From: a virus
DNA length: 64,000 nucleotides
Strand: one strand, 5' to 3'
Virus record (IMG/VR): IMGVR_UViG_3300032287_003123
Span: 1-64,000 of that record
Shown here in pieces: positions 23,792 through 31,037 of this stretch. Under the pieces are notes generated by a model, which saw nothing but the letters and a program-made list of their open reading frames with translations, was not told where the DNA came from and ran no database searches. The stretch's first letter is position 1, and each line of letters begins with the position of its first letter. The translations under genes were made by a program, and so were the position numbers.

Positions 23792-24026
23792 GTATCCAGT
23801 ATATCGTATGGACAAAGGTTTGATATACCCCCCAAATATAGTACCAAATGTCTGGTTTGATACTAGATATGGTGGTTTGATAGCAAATTAAATGTTACTG
23901 ATATTTTTATGATTTATCCCAAAGTGGAGGAAAGTGGAGCATAGTGGGTTATTGAGCATTTCTAAGAAGGGCGTTCGTAATGTCTTGGGGGCCCCAAACC
24001 TCATATCCCCAAACCTTCCTAGCGGG

Positions 24027-24055
24027 ATTATACTCCAAACCTTCCTATTTGTCAA
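24027..24055 (-). promoter_or_regulatory. perfect promoter, AAGGTTTG in spacer
   Basis: TTGACA (24050-24055), 17 bp, TATAAT (24027-24032). AAGGTTTG is at spacer positions 7-14. Confidence 0.82.
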
Positions 24056-24077
24056 ACCTTATATGCATGGTTTGGGC

Positions 24078-24106
24078 ATTATATAACAAACCTTTATAGT
24101 TGTCAA
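24078..24106 (-). promoter_or_regulatory. second perfect promoter, AAGGTTTG in spacer
   Basis: TTGACA (24101-24106), 17 bp, TATAAT (24078-24083); AAGGTTTG again at spacer positions 7-14. Tandem with the promoter 51 bp downstream. Confidence 0.82.
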
Positions 24107-24268
24107 GCCCATTTTATGCATAAAAAAATCCTACAAAAATGCAGAAAAATGTAGGAAAATCCAGCAAAAAGGTTTGAAAGGTTTGGAAAATATCCAGAAA
24201 ACCAGGAAAAAAGGTTTGTTATTCTAATGGGGTTTATTACTATAGGGATTGGGATCTATTCTAAAAGT

Positions 24269-24397
24269 CCCGTGATTTTTTCTGAAGGGTTCGTAAAGGG
24301 TTATTGACAGAAATGGTTTGATGTGGTATGATCCCCGTGAATTTTTGCGAGGGGTTCGTAAAGTCCCGTGATTTTTTTTAGAGGGTTCGTAAAGGGC
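24269..24397. repeat. three CCCGTGAnTTTTT...GGGTTCGTAAAG hairpin repeats
   Basis: Copies start at 24269, 24333 and 24365. Each has CCC(C)GTGA, a T-run, G(A/G)GGG and TTCGTAAAG; the C and G arms pair. Single CCCGTGA boxes also occur upstream of promoters at 27574, 29924 and 33436. Confidence 0.65.
24304..24332 (+). promoter_or_regulatory. promoter TTGACA-17-TATGAT without rightward gene
   Basis: TTGACA (24304-24309), 17-bp spacer with ATGGTTTG, TATGAT (24327-24332). Start near 24339, so the RNA would begin in the second hairpin repeat and run antisense to the gene at 24444. Confidence 0.75.
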
Positions 24398-24443
24398 GTT
24401 TTAAGAATTTTCGACAATTGAAAAAAACGGAAAGCAGCCTAGT

Positions 24444-24692
24444 CTATGCTAGTGCTGCTAACCATTTGTCCATAGTTTTTGTATCTGGATCTATGTCTAA
24501 TAGGATATTGAGTGCTTCCCAAGCGGTATTGATGATAGCCTTACCATGAGAGGTAGCCTTAGCCTCACCCTTCAATATAAAACCACATAACTCACATTCG
24601 TTTTGGAAGTCTTTGAAGAACTCTTCAGGTACAAAATCTACTGCACCATGATATAGAGAACTCATTATCTTTACTTTATTATTGAAGTCCAT
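24444..24692 (-). CDS. hypothetical protein
   Basis: 82 residues, helical: SLYHGAVDFVPEEFFKDFQN, CELCGFILKGEAK (CxxC), TAWEALNILLDIDPDTK. Overlaps the upstream gene by 14 nt. Unknown. Confidence 0.65.
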   Translation of the reverse strand: MDFNNKVKIMSSLYHGAVDFVPEEFFKDFQNECELCGFILKGEAKATSHGKAIINTAWEALNILLDIDPDTKTMDKWLAALA

Positions 24693-24912
24693 CTCTCCAC
24701 CTCTGCCTCATTACATTTGGGTCAAGCACTGCTTCTCTTTCATATTGCATTGCCTCTAGTATAGCCTCTAGTCGTGTGTAAGTCAATTGTGGCAGTACCC
24801 TCGCCAACATGACTCCAGTAGTTTCAAGGTCAAGGTTTAGGTCTTCTACAATAGTTTTAATTCTCATTGCTACCCGTTCTTCGGGTGATGTCCCAGTCCG
24901 TAGTCTTCTCAT
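24679..24912 (-). CDS. helical protein of unknown function
   Basis: 77 residues: RTGTSPEERVAMRIKTIVED, LETTGVMLARVLPQLTYTRL, EAMQYEREAVLDPNVMRQRW. All-helical, possibly DNA-binding. AAGGGAG ribosome site. Confidence 0.68.
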   Translation of the reverse strand: MRRLRTGTSPEERVAMRIKTIVEDLNLDLETTGVMLARVLPQLTYTRLEAILEAMQYEREAVLDPNVMRQRWRDGLQ

Positions 24913-24927
24913 GAATCTCCCTTATCT

Positions 24928-24985
24928 ATTGTACCAAAAAGTAGAGAGGGGGGCAAGTCCCACCACAAGCCTGCCCCCCATCTCA
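24928..24985 (-). terminator. terminator hairpin overlapping a promoter
   Basis: GGGGGGCA (24948-24955 region) pairs with TGCCCCCC (about 24973-24980) and is followed leftward by a T-run, ending the operon at 25005. The same DNA holds TTGCCC-17-TACAAT (24951-24956, 24928-24933) for the gene at 24912. Confidence 0.65.
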
Positions 24986-25004
24986 TTATATGGACAGGGT
25001 GACC

Positions 25005-25367
25005 CTACCCTATCACTTGCTCAGTCAAGACTCGTGGGGCATATGCATTAATGAATGCCTCCCAATCTACCGACACATTATCAATAACAGTCTTAGTAGT
25101 GAAGTCAACAATCACTGTTTGCTCACCTAGGTCAAAGTTATCTCCGTGGACCGCATAGATACCAAACCCTGTTTCATCAAGGATGTTATGTTGAATAAGA
25201 TAACTGATCACCATACGTGTGCCATACGATGAGTCATCCCAGCGTCTACGTGCATGCTGCAGCGCCTCTGCAATGTCAGGCTGCCATGAATCCTGGCCCC
25301 AGTGTGAGTAGAGTACTACAGATGAATCGGTACCGTCTTTAAATACAAAGTTAATCCGTGCTCCCAT
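25005..25367 (-). CDS. conserved hypothetical protein
   Basis: 120 residues. GARINFVFKDGTDSSVVLYS, HWGQDSWQPDIAEALQHARR and YLIQHNILDETGFGIYAV form an alpha/beta domain I recall from actinophage small proteins without function. Starts at the stop of the upstream gene (TAATG). Confidence 0.7.
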   Translation of the reverse strand: MGARINFVFKDGTDSSVVLYSHWGQDSWQPDIAEALQHARRRWDDSSYGTRMVISYLIQHNILDETGFGIYAVHGDNFDLGEQTVIVDFTTKTVIDNVSVDWEAFINAYAPRVLTEQVIG

Positions 25368-25705
25368 TATTCCTGCTCCCCTAGTTCTCCGTCAAAGTCA
25401 ATTACTACCATTGTGACACGTCCATCATCGTTTGTCTTTACATAAACAGGATAAAGGCCGTCGCCGTATCCAGTAGAGAACACTACAGCGGAACCGTTGC
25501 CAATTACACCGTATGCCTCGTTAATAGTCTGATTACATGCTCCTAGATAAGAATATTCGCCTATGTGATTTTCAGGTAGGAATTCATCCTCTGAGTTAGT
25601 ATCCCATTGGTCTAGGTAGCAAGGGTCCCCAACCATAGCCTGTCCGCTGTCAACAGCAAAGGACCCCGCATAGGTTAAGTCTTTCATTAGTGTAGTGGTA
25701 TTCAT
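25367..25705 (-). CDS. conserved protein with VGDPCYLD motif
   Basis: 112 residues. VDSGQAMVGDPCYLDQW and VFSTGYGDGLYPVYVKT are the two conserved blocks of a widespread small beta-rich family (DUF4241-like); the function is unknown. Acidic. ATGA overlap with the upstream gene. Confidence 0.7.
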   Translation of the reverse strand: MNTTTLMKDLTYAGSFAVDSGQAMVGDPCYLDQWDTNSEDEFLPENHIGEYSYLGACNQTINEAYGVIGNGSAVVFSTGYGDGLYPVYVKTNDDGRVTMVVIDFDGELGEQE

Positions 25706-26133
25706 TTTGTCTCCTCTAGTTCTTTCATTTCTTCAATGGTAGCACAGTTAGGGCATTTTTCCAAATCAATGCTATCAAATTTATCTCTAATTAAATTATC
25801 AGGGTCTTCAAACTCTGCGTCACAGTTGCCACAGTAAAACCATGGGTCTGATATCTTTACCTGAATAGTGGTATTTTCGGGGAATGGAATCTCAGTAATA
25901 AAATAACCAATCCTATTAACAAAGCCCCATCCAGACCATAGATAAGACCCACCGTCATCACCATCTCCATACATCCAAATATGGTTTGGCGGGGTAGACT
26001 TAACAAACTCTACCTCATCCCCATAGGTCTCAAACATATGACCGTCAAAGGAAGCATTTACATCTATATGGTTTTTGATTGGTTTGTAGGTTTCAAACCA
26101 TTCATCTTCTGTCATCTCAATAAAGTTATCCAT
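25702..26133 (-). CDS. hypothetical protein with C-terminal zinc ribbon
   Basis: 143 residues from the ATG overlapping the upstream stop region; a TTG at 26160 is in frame. Acidic, aromatic N-terminal part (IWMYGDGDDGGSYLWSGWGF) and CGNC ... CPNC zinc ribbon near 105-135. Confidence 0.65.
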   Translation of the reverse strand: MDNFIEMTEDEWFETYKPIKNHIDVNASFDGHMFETYGDEVEFVKSTPPNHIWMYGDGDDGGSYLWSGWGFVNRIGYFITEIPFPENTTIQVKISDPWFYCGNCDAEFEDPDNLIRDKFDSIDLEKCPNCATIEEMKELEETK

Positions 26134-26407
26134 TAGCCTTGGCCCTATCTGATATAGCAAATGCTAGTTGATATGTAAGAGCATATACACTAGACAAAGC
26201 GTCAATGTATCCTGAATTATATAGTCGCTCAACGGTGTCTTCATACTCCTCATCAGAACCAAGTTCATCAGAGTTCTCCAGCAGAGGCACGAGTATCTTC
26301 TCACACTCATACATCATATTCTTAAGTTCGCCATGGAGGATATCAGTTCCTGATTCCCCTAGGTCTACGAGTTTTTGCAGTCTTGGGTCTAGTTGTGTTG
26401 TTTCCAT
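26126..26407 (-). CDS. hypothetical helical protein
   Basis: 93 residues, acidic helices (LRQK-type start LDPRLQKLVDLGESGTDILH; YIDALSSVYALTYQLAFAIS). Coupled by TAATG to the upstream gene. Unknown. Confidence 0.65.
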   Translation of the reverse strand: METTQLDPRLQKLVDLGESGTDILHGELKNMMYECEKILVPLLENSDELGSDEEYEDTVERLYNSGYIDALSSVYALTYQLAFAISDRAKANG

Positions 26408-26610
26408 TATGCAATCATATCCTCTGCCACTGACAAAAGGTGGCGGGTATTATAAATCTCAGCCTCTTTAACCCTATAGAAATGATGGTCATTTACATAA
26501 TCAATCTTCTCTAGGTCTTGCATTAAACTAATCTCATGTATCTTCATATACTCAATGAAACTATTCATCTGATTCATCTTCATCCTCTTCTTCAGGCTCT
26601 TCTTGCTCAT
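26407..26610 (-). CDS. short basic helical protein
   Basis: 67 residues: MSKKSLKKRMKMNQMNSFIE and HHFYRVKEAEIYNTRHLL. Overlaps the upstream gene by 50 nt in another frame. Unknown. Confidence 0.6.
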   Translation of the reverse strand: MSKKSLKKRMKMNQMNSFIEYMKIHEISLMQDLEKIDYVNDHHFYRVKEAEIYNTRHLLSVAEDMIA

Positions 26611-26746
26611 CTACCTCAATAGAATAAACTTCAGCGCTATAAGAGTGCTCTTCGTAGTTCCAGCCTTCTTGTTCTGCTGCGGCTTCATCTTCTGCCTCAA
26701 CTTCCATGAAGTACTCAACAATTACTTTAACATCATAAATGGGCAT
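26561..26746 (-). CDS. short acidic protein, MPIYDVKVIVEY type
   Basis: 61 residues. A beta strand (MPIYDVKVIVEYFMEVEAE), a helix and a strongly acidic C-terminus (EEPEEEDEDESDE). Similar in plan to the protein at 32735. Behind promoter 26781-26809. Confidence 0.65.
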   Translation of the reverse strand: MPIYDVKVIVEYFMEVEAEDEAAAEQEGWNYEEHSYSAEVYSIEVDEQEEPEEEDEDESDE

Positions 26747-26777
26747 TTTTTTGACTCCTTCTTAATGGTTTGATATA

Positions 26778-27008
26778 TTAATTATAGGGGTTTGAGTCTA
26801 TCTTTACAACCTGTGTGGGTGTGATGTTAGTCACATCTGTGATGATAGGGGCATAGGCCTCTTCGTAACTAATATAGTTTAACATTCTGCCACAGGGACA
26901 TTGCATCTGTACTACGCCCAGGGGAAAGTCATAGCCATCCCTGGCGGTAAACTCAATAAGAGCATCACACTCATCGGGATCGCATACAAATGTATATTTA
27001 CTCCACAT
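26778..27008 (-). CDS. small zinc ribbon protein
   Basis: 76 residues: FVCDPDECDALIEFTARDGY and MQCPCGRMLNYIS supply Cys pairs for one zinc. TAATG coupling upstream. The next promoter lies in its 3' end. Confidence 0.7.
   Translation of the reverse strand: MWSKYTFVCDPDECDALIEFTARDGYDFPLGVVQMQCPCGRMLNYISYEEAYAPIITDVTNITPTQVVKIDSNPYN
26781..26809 (-). promoter_or_regulatory. promoter TTGTAA-17-TATAAT
   Basis: -35 at 26804-26809, -10 at 26781-26786, inside the 3' end of the gene at 26778; drives 26746 to 25005. Confidence 0.72.
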
Positions 27009-27166
27009 TAGTCAAAGTACCCTTCTGCCCATAGGCCTTGCAAGAAGTCAGAGGCTTGTGTAAGGTTTCTATGTAGCCAAGGATCATCGTCAGAATTCAC
27101 GGTAGTTAATGCAGAATCAATGGCAAGAACCATATTATCTAAATCATCTCTCTCATATCCTAGCAT
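27008..27166 (-). CDS. short protein
   Basis: 52 residues: MLGYERDDLDNMVLAIDSAL and DDDPWLHRNLTQASDFLQGL. Helical. TAATG overlaps at both ends. Confidence 0.65.
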   Translation of the reverse strand: MLGYERDDLDNMVLAIDSALTTVNSDDDPWLHRNLTQASDFLQGLWAEGYFD

Positions 27167-27327
27167 TACTCACCCCAATACTTTAGAATGGTTTCAAGGG
27201 TATTACAGATATGACAGTCACAAGGGTCTCCCCCCATGTTGTCCATAAAATCTATATGAGAGAAGTTATCTTCATAGATAGCCTCTACTAATTCAGAGAT
27301 GGTTTGAGGTTTGAAGGTTTGGGTCAT
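27166..27327 (-). CDS. short Cys-rich protein
   Basis: 53 residues with DPCDCHICNTLETILKYW (C-x-C-x2-C). ATGA coupling upstream and TAATG downstream. Confidence 0.65.
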   Translation of the reverse strand: MTQTFKPQTISELVEAIYEDNFSHIDFMDNMGGDPCDCHICNTLETILKYWGE

Positions 27328-27542
27328 GCTATTTCCTTTTCATAGGCAGGTAGGCTTACTACCGTCAATTCTAGCATTTCATCAGGATATCTGTCAACTA
27401 CCCAGTTCAAGGCTTCCCCAGCAGTTTTGAAATCAGTAGCAGTACTACTAGTTCCATAACCGTTAATGGTGGCTTCCCAGCAATCAGTCCCACCTGGTGA
27501 GACAGAATAGTTCATTTCATATATTGCTACTTGTTTGGTCAT
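27324..27542 (-). CDS. short protein, leaderless
   Basis: 72 residues from MTKQVAIYEMNYSVSPGG. TATAAT is 6 nt before this ATG, so an upstream in-frame ATG at 27611 lies ahead of the promoter and is rejected. GGTDCWEATINGYGT and AGEALNWVVDRYP form a small alpha/beta domain. Unknown function. Confidence 0.7.
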   Translation of the reverse strand: MTKQVAIYEMNYSVSPGGTDCWEATINGYGTSSTATDFKTAGEALNWVVDRYPDEMLELTVVSLPAYEKEIA

Positions 27543-27548
27543 ATTAAT

Positions 27549-27577
27549 ATTATAGTGGTTTGGACTGACATCTGCAA
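27549..27577 (-). promoter_or_regulatory. promoter TTGCAG-17-TATAAT with TGTCAG spacer
   Basis: -35 at 27572-27577, spacer starts ATGTCAG, -10 at 27549-27554. A CCCGTGAATTTTTT box precedes the -35. Confidence 0.8.
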
Positions 27578-27683
27578 GTCCCGTGAATTTTTTACTAAAG
27601 ACCTTAATCATAAATAGTCCTCAGAAATATCATGATTTTTTCGACCCGCATTTTTATGCATTGCATTGCATTTTTATTTATTG

Positions 27684-27757
27684 CGATCCGTACGGGACTT
27701 GAACCCGTGACCTCTACCGTGACAGGGTAGCGAACTAACCAACTATTCTAACGGACC
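27684..27757 (-). tRNA. tRNA-Asp (GTC)
   Basis: Acceptor GGTCCGT pairs with ACGGATC, anticodon loop CTGTCAC, T-loop GGTTCAAGTCC. Lies between the DUF932 gene and the next leftward unit, likely in the DUF932 transcript. Confidence 0.92.
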
Positions 27758-27763
27758 AAATGG

Positions 27764-27786
27764 TGAGCAGTTTTAATTCATGCTCA
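27764..27786 (-). repeat. 3' stem-loop element, copy near DUF932
   Basis: TGAGCA/TGCTCA stem with GTTTTA in the loop, 10 nt after the DUF932 stop. Confidence 0.65.
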
Positions 27787-27796
27787 GGAAATTGTA

Positions 27797-28813
27797 TCAT
27801 GCTAGTTGCATAACATTCTGCACAACTTTTAGCAGACGATTTTTTTCTGCGTTGATAGCAGGGTCAAATCCACTTGCACTTGCAAGGATAGATTCGTTAT
27901 TGCCACCACGAGCAGAACGGTACCAGTCTAGGCGCTCAGTAAGTGCATTGAAAGCGCCCCATGCAGAGCCAGCAATCATGCCGTTAAATTCGCCAGTGTA
28001 AATATCGTTGATAATATCAACTTTATTTTCCCACTTCTTGACCGCACCCTTAGCGTCCTTCTCAGGCTTAGGATAAGCAGCAAGAATGATGTCGTTGAAT
28101 TGCTTAGCAGAAACTTCTTTCTCAATCATAGCCTTAGCCATAATATCAAATTCGTCCATGTAAGTATTAGCAAGACCAAGAGTCTCACGAGCAATCTGCA
28201 CTTTACCATTGGCAGTCTGCGTGTGGCGAATCTTGAATGATTGCTTGACACCATTCTTCTTCTTGCGTGAGCCTAGTGCAAGATTAAGAGTGTTAGCGCA
28301 CACTACACGAACGGGTGTAATGCTTGCTTGAATAGCGATTGAGCCATCGTGTGATGTGTTGATGAGCAAATAAGTCTTTACCTTATCTGCAACACCGCTA
28401 GGGTCTAGGATTGTTTCACGCTCTAATGCAAGAGAGCCGAATACAACACGACCACCCTTGATTGCGCCTGCGGTTTCCCAACGACCACCGCCGTCTAGGA
28501 TATTATCACCGAATGAGAATAAATCTTCATTCTGCAATACATGATAGCGCTCACCAACGACACCAAGAATATCAGTCTGGGTGTTATCGGTAGGATTTGT
28601 ACGCAAAACATATTGGTATGCCTTGTCGCTAGTTAGATGTGATGGGGTTTCCAAATCCTCTAAGCGAACATTCCAACCGTTTAGATTTGCTGCTTCCAAC
28701 ATTTCTGCGGTTGTTTTTTCCTCAGTGAATACGGTACCCAATCCATGCCATGCTGGTTCACGGAAAGATGCAAAAGATGTCTTACCGTTTTGTGTTTCTA
28801 GGTCATGTGCCAT
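27797..28813 (-). CDS. DUF932 phage/plasmid-like protein
   Basis: 338 residues. FREPAWHGLGTVF, YQYVLRTNPTD, LLINTSHDGSIAIQASITPV and RVVCANTLNLAL are the signature of DUF932 (TIGR03299-type). Widespread in phages and plasmids; biochemical role unknown, often near replication or recombination genes. AAGGAG ribosome site. G+C looks higher than in flanking genes. It follows the cassette promoter at 28844. Confidence 0.9.
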   Translation of the reverse strand: MAHDLETQNGKTSFASFREPAWHGLGTVFTEEKTTAEMLEAANLNGWNVRLEDLETPSHLTSDKAYQYVLRTNPTDNTQTDILGVVGERYHVLQNEDLFSFGDNILDGGGRWETAGAIKGGRVVFGSLALERETILDPSGVADKVKTYLLINTSHDGSIAIQASITPVRVVCANTLNLALGSRKKKNGVKQSFKIRHTQTANGKVQIARETLGLANTYMDEFDIMAKAMIEKEVSAKQFNDIILAAYPKPEKDAKGAVKKWENKVDIINDIYTGEFNGMIAGSAWGAFNALTERLDWYRSARGGNNESILASASGFDPAINAEKNRLLKVVQNVMQLA

Positions 28814-28843
28814 GAGTGTTTCTCCTTTTTGTTTGTTTATACA

Positions 28844-28872
28844 ATCATAACATGACCCACCGACAAATGCAA
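28844..28872 (-). promoter_or_regulatory. promoter TTGCAT-17-TATGAT
   Basis: -35 at 28867-28872, spacer TTGTCGG variant of the TGTCAG motif, -10 at 28844-28849. Confidence 0.78.
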
Positions 28873-28913
28873 ATCAGGATAGTTAAATAGGGGTAAATCG
28901 GACATTTTGGGGG

Positions 28914-28929
28914 TGTGATCAATATCACG
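28914..28929. promoter_or_regulatory. CRP-like palindrome
   Basis: TGTGA-TCAATA-TCACG, centred 84.5 bp upstream of the predicted start of the DUF932 promoter. Confidence 0.6.
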
Positions 28930-28975
28930 TAATCGTAACTTGACAATGACTGGTCATTCGGGTCGAAAAATTTAT

Positions 28976-28998
28976 TAAGCCTTTTTCCATCATGCTTA
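28976..28998 (-). repeat. 3' stem-loop element (variant)
   Basis: TTAAGC/GCTTA variant of the TGAGCA...TGCTCA element, next to a GGGTCGAAAAATTT box. Confidence 0.5.
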
Positions 28999-29078
28999 GG
29001 ATGTATGGGTTCTTACACCTGCCCAATAAGGTGGCTCTATAGTATTTCTATTATCGCCCTAATCAGCCTGGCGAAAAG

Positions 29079-29103
29079 TGAGCAGTTTACGTGGCCGTGC
29101 TCA
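29079..29103 (-). repeat. 3' stem-loop element
   Basis: TGAGCA-GTTTAC...TGCTCA, about 57 nt after the stop of the gene at 29160. Confidence 0.6.
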
Positions 29104-29139
29104 GGGCCCTTACCTAGTTTATAGACATTCGGCATGTCT

Positions 29140-29159
29140 TTTCATAGCCCCCTATGAAA
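29140..29159 (-). terminator. hairpin directly after stop codon
   Basis: TTTCATAG pairs with CTATGAAA over 8 bp with a C4 loop, touching the stop of the gene at 29160. No T-run, so termination is uncertain. Confidence 0.5.
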
Positions 29160-29579
29160 TTAGTAGTCAACCTCGTCATAGTTAGTATCTACAACGTTTG
29201 AATCTTCATTCATGAGTTCAACGTGATATGAATTTACATTGAATTCAATTGTTGACAATATGTCATCAATGTCTTCACCTGATTCAACACATATGGTAAA
29301 TGTATGGTCTACGGTCATAGTAACGTCATAGTTTTGTGATAACGTGAAGTCGCCAATCTTTGCAAGCGCTTGGGCCTGCTCCATGGAGATATTCTCTTCA
29401 TTAAGTTCACTGCGGGTCCAGTCCTTTAGATCTTCCTTAAGTCTATTAAGTGCTGCTGCAGTGTTCATGTCCCGCTGTGCAAGACGTGCATGTGATTCTT
29501 CTAGTTGAGTAATACGCAATGTGGCCTTGGCCAATTCATCACGTAGAAATGTCTCTGTTGCGTAGTTTACTGTATCCAT
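29160..29579 (-). CDS. coiled-coil protein with beta-rich tail
   Basis: 139 residues. Coiled coil about 10-75 (FLRDELAKATLRITQLEESH), then strands (VTMTVDHTFTICVESGED). Short proteins like this are frequent in actinophage early regions. Starts 5 nt after the upstream stop. Unknown. Confidence 0.7.
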   Translation of the reverse strand: MDTVNYATETFLRDELAKATLRITQLEESHARLAQRDMNTAAALNRLKEDLKDWTRSELNEENISMEQAQALAKIGDFTLSQNYDVTMTVDHTFTICVESGEDIDDILSTIEFNVNSYHVELMNEDSNVVDTNYDEVDY

Positions 29580-29584
29580 AGGGG

Positions 29585-29848
29585 TTATTCCATTTCTTTC
29601 TCTAGTTGTTCAAATTCTTTGATGGTATTAATCATCTCATCCATTTGGTCTTTTGTCAAGCACACATTTGATACTAGTGTGGCAGTAAGTGAGGCAAGGT
29701 GAGCAGAATAACTCCAAATTGCCTCAATGAATTCTTGTTCTGTCATTGATTCACGATGTTCGCTAATCTTTTTTGCCATTAGCATTGTGCTGAAGTCTGT
29801 AACTGCGTCGCCAGTTGCTTCTTGAATTTGTATTGCGGTGGATAGCAT
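29585..29848 (-). CDS. helical protein of unknown function
   Basis: 87 residues, all helix (MAKKISEHRESMTEQEFIEA; IWSYSAHLASLTATLVSNV). First gene behind the cassette promoter at 29878. Confidence 0.68.
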   Translation of the reverse strand: MLSTAIQIQEATGDAVTDFSTMLMAKKISEHRESMTEQEFIEAIWSYSAHLASLTATLVSNVCLTKDQMDEMINTIKEFEQLEKEME

Positions 29849-29877
29849 GAGGGCCTCTTTCTTTTTGGTTTAATATA

Positions 29878-29906
29878 AGTATATATCTCAGGACTGACAA
29901 ATGCAA
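29878..29906 (-). promoter_or_regulatory. promoter TTGCAT-17-TATACT with TTGTCAG
   Basis: -35 at 29901-29906, spacer TTGTCAG..., -10 at 29878-29883. Confidence 0.8.
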
Positions 29907-29945
29907 TTTAAAACCCCGTGAATCTTAAATAGTGAGACGTAAACC

Positions 29946-29961
29946 ATGTGAGAAAGATCAC
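29946..29961. promoter_or_regulatory. CRP-like palindrome
   Basis: TGTGA-GAAAGA-TCACA, centred at -82.5 of promoter 29878 and abutting GGGTCGAAAAATTTTT. Confidence 0.62.
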
Positions 29962-29991
29962 ACGGGTCGAAAAATTTTTGCGGGGAATTTA

Positions 29992-30015
29992 TAGAGCAGT
30001 TTTACATCATGCTCA
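29992..30015 (-). repeat. 3' stem-loop element
   Basis: GAGCA-GTTTTACATCA-TGCTC, 11 nt after the stop of the gene at 30026. Confidence 0.65.
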
Positions 30016-30025
30016 GGATGTTTAA

Positions 30026-30196
30026 TTACTTAGATGTTTTTACCATTGCAAAGCGGTGTGCGCCGTTTGCTAACTGTAATGAAACTCTAGTTAGTTTAGC
30101 GTTGATAGGAGTAAAGTTGCTAATGCGACCTGTAATTCCTGTCTTGCTTGTTGTGAATAGATCACCGATTTGGTAAGTGTATCCGCCTAGTGTCAT
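30026..30196 (-). CDS. small SH3-like protein
   Basis: 56 residues, basic, beta-rich: YTYQIGDLFTTSKTGITGRI and LTRVSLQLANGAHRFAMVK. Paralog of the protein at 30846 (shared G-D-x-x-T, K-x-I-T-G, R-V-x-L, N-G, R). It may bind nucleic acid. No promoter of its own is evident. Confidence 0.7.
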   Translation of the reverse strand: MTLGGYTYQIGDLFTTSKTGITGRISNFTPINAKLTRVSLQLANGAHRFAMVKTSK

Positions 30197-30234
30197 TTTG
30201 GGTCTTGCCTTTCTGTTGTGGTGGTTAAAGTTGG

Positions 30235-30259
30235 TGAGCAGTTTTAGTTGTCATACTCA
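30235..30259 (-). repeat. 3' stem-loop element (imperfect)
   Basis: TGAGCA-GTTTTA...TACTCA, 21 nt after the stop of the gene at 30280. Confidence 0.55.
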
Positions 30260-30279
30260 GGACATTTCCCCGTTGGGAA

Positions 30280-30705
30280 TTATAGGTATCGTGCTACCGC
30301 ATTGTATGTGGAAGTATTAACTACTTCCTCATCTGTCATCTTGAGGATACGAATTGCGTTAGCAATTTCCTCTTTCTGACTTTGGTAGTCGTGTGAGTGT
30401 AGAACTACATAGTCTTTTGTTGGCTCTGCTGGCAGTTCCTTTTCTGATACTGCTAGGTCAAAGTCAATGTTTAGGTTGTTGTTCCAAGAACGATATGAAG
30501 TGCGGAAGTTGGTTGCCTTCTTGATGTTTGCTACCGCATAGTCAATAAGTTCCTTCTTATACTTCTCATAAGCCTTCTGATACTTTGCTTCATTGGCTTC
30601 TTGTGATGTCCAATCAAGTTCTAGTTTGGCAAGTGCGCCTTCTAGTGCCTTGATTACTTTAGGTGTAGCGATTTTAACGCTAATTGCTTTTCCTCTTGTT
30701 GCCAT
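30280..30705 (-). CDS. hypothetical protein
   Basis: 141 residues from the ATG after an AAAGAGAG ribosome site; an upstream ATG at 30762 precedes the promoter. Basic N-terminus (MATRGKAISVKIATPKVIK), coiled helix with KYQKAYEKYKKELIDYAV, strand LNIDFDLAVSEKELP and VVLHSHDYQSQKEEI. Common in actinophages, unknown role. Confidence 0.72.
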   Translation of the reverse strand: MATRGKAISVKIATPKVIKALEGALAKLELDWTSQEANEAKYQKAYEKYKKELIDYAVANIKKATNFRTSYRSWNNNLNIDFDLAVSEKELPAEPTKDYVVLHSHDYQSQKEEIANAIRILKMTDEEVVNTSTYNAVARYL

Positions 30706-30739
30706 TTTTTTGCTCTCTTTTCTTTGGTGGTTGATATTT

Positions 30740-30768
30740 ATTATAGGGGGTGGAACTGACATTTCCCC
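30740..30768 (-). promoter_or_regulatory. promoter with TATAAT and TGTCAG spacer, weak -35
   Basis: -10 TATAAT (30740-30745), spacer begins ATGTCAG, -35 position GGGGAA. A CCCCCG-AA-GGGGGG hairpin (about 30765-30778) covers the -35, and no CRP-like site is found upstream. Confidence 0.6.
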
Positions 30769-30845
30769 CGAAGGGGGGAGAGTTCTTACTTACGACATTG
30801 GGCTAGAACACTCTCCTAAACTGCCCCTGTTTCGCTATGAAAGGC

Positions 30846-31007
30846 TTATGCCTTCCAAGTAGTCCAGCGTGGTGAGCCATTTACATCTAACTTGACACGA
30901 ACTGTGTTCTTGTTAGTTGGCACAATTTCTACGATAGTGCCTGTAATCTTAGACTTCTGTGAAGTATAAGTGTCGCCTACCTTGTATGTTGCTACGCCTA
31001 CTGTCAT
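30846..31007 (-). CDS. small SH3-like protein, paralog of 30026
   Basis: 53 residues: VATYKVGDTYTSQKSKITGT, TVRVKLDVNGSPRWTTWKA. Same fold plan as 30026. GGAGAAACAA ribosome site; promoter 31038. Confidence 0.72.
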   Translation of the reverse strand: MTVGVATYKVGDTYTSQKSKITGTIVEIVPTNKNTVRVKLDVNGSPRWTTWKA

Positions 31008-31037
31008 TTGTTTCTCCTTTGTTTGGTTGATATATTA

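Larger units (their letters stand above)
23816..24443. promoter_or_regulatory. gene-free control region with AGGTTTG motifs and hairpins
   Basis: 628 bp with no convincing gene. Contains about eight AGGTTTG/CAAACCT motifs (23995-24220), two perfect leftward promoters, one strong rightward promoter and three related hairpin repeats (24269-24397). Candidate early switch, non-coding RNA locus or iteron-type origin. Confidence 0.6.
28814..29159. promoter_or_regulatory. intergenic regulatory cassette
   Basis: 346 bp without a gene. From right to left: hairpin 29140-29159 just after a stop, stem-loop 29079-29103, stem-loop 28976-28998, GGGTCGAAAAATTT (28960), CRP-like palindrome (28914-28929) and promoter (28844-28872). 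Confidence 0.65.

Noticed and set aside
23890-24010. 38-residue frame starting MRFGAPKTL on the minus strand behind the tandem promoters
   Set aside because: No ribosome site, no leaderless spacing and unlikely composition; the region is better read as regulatory.
24269-24397. CRISPR-like array
   Set aside because: Only three imperfect hairpin repeats with unequal spacing and no spacers or cas genes.
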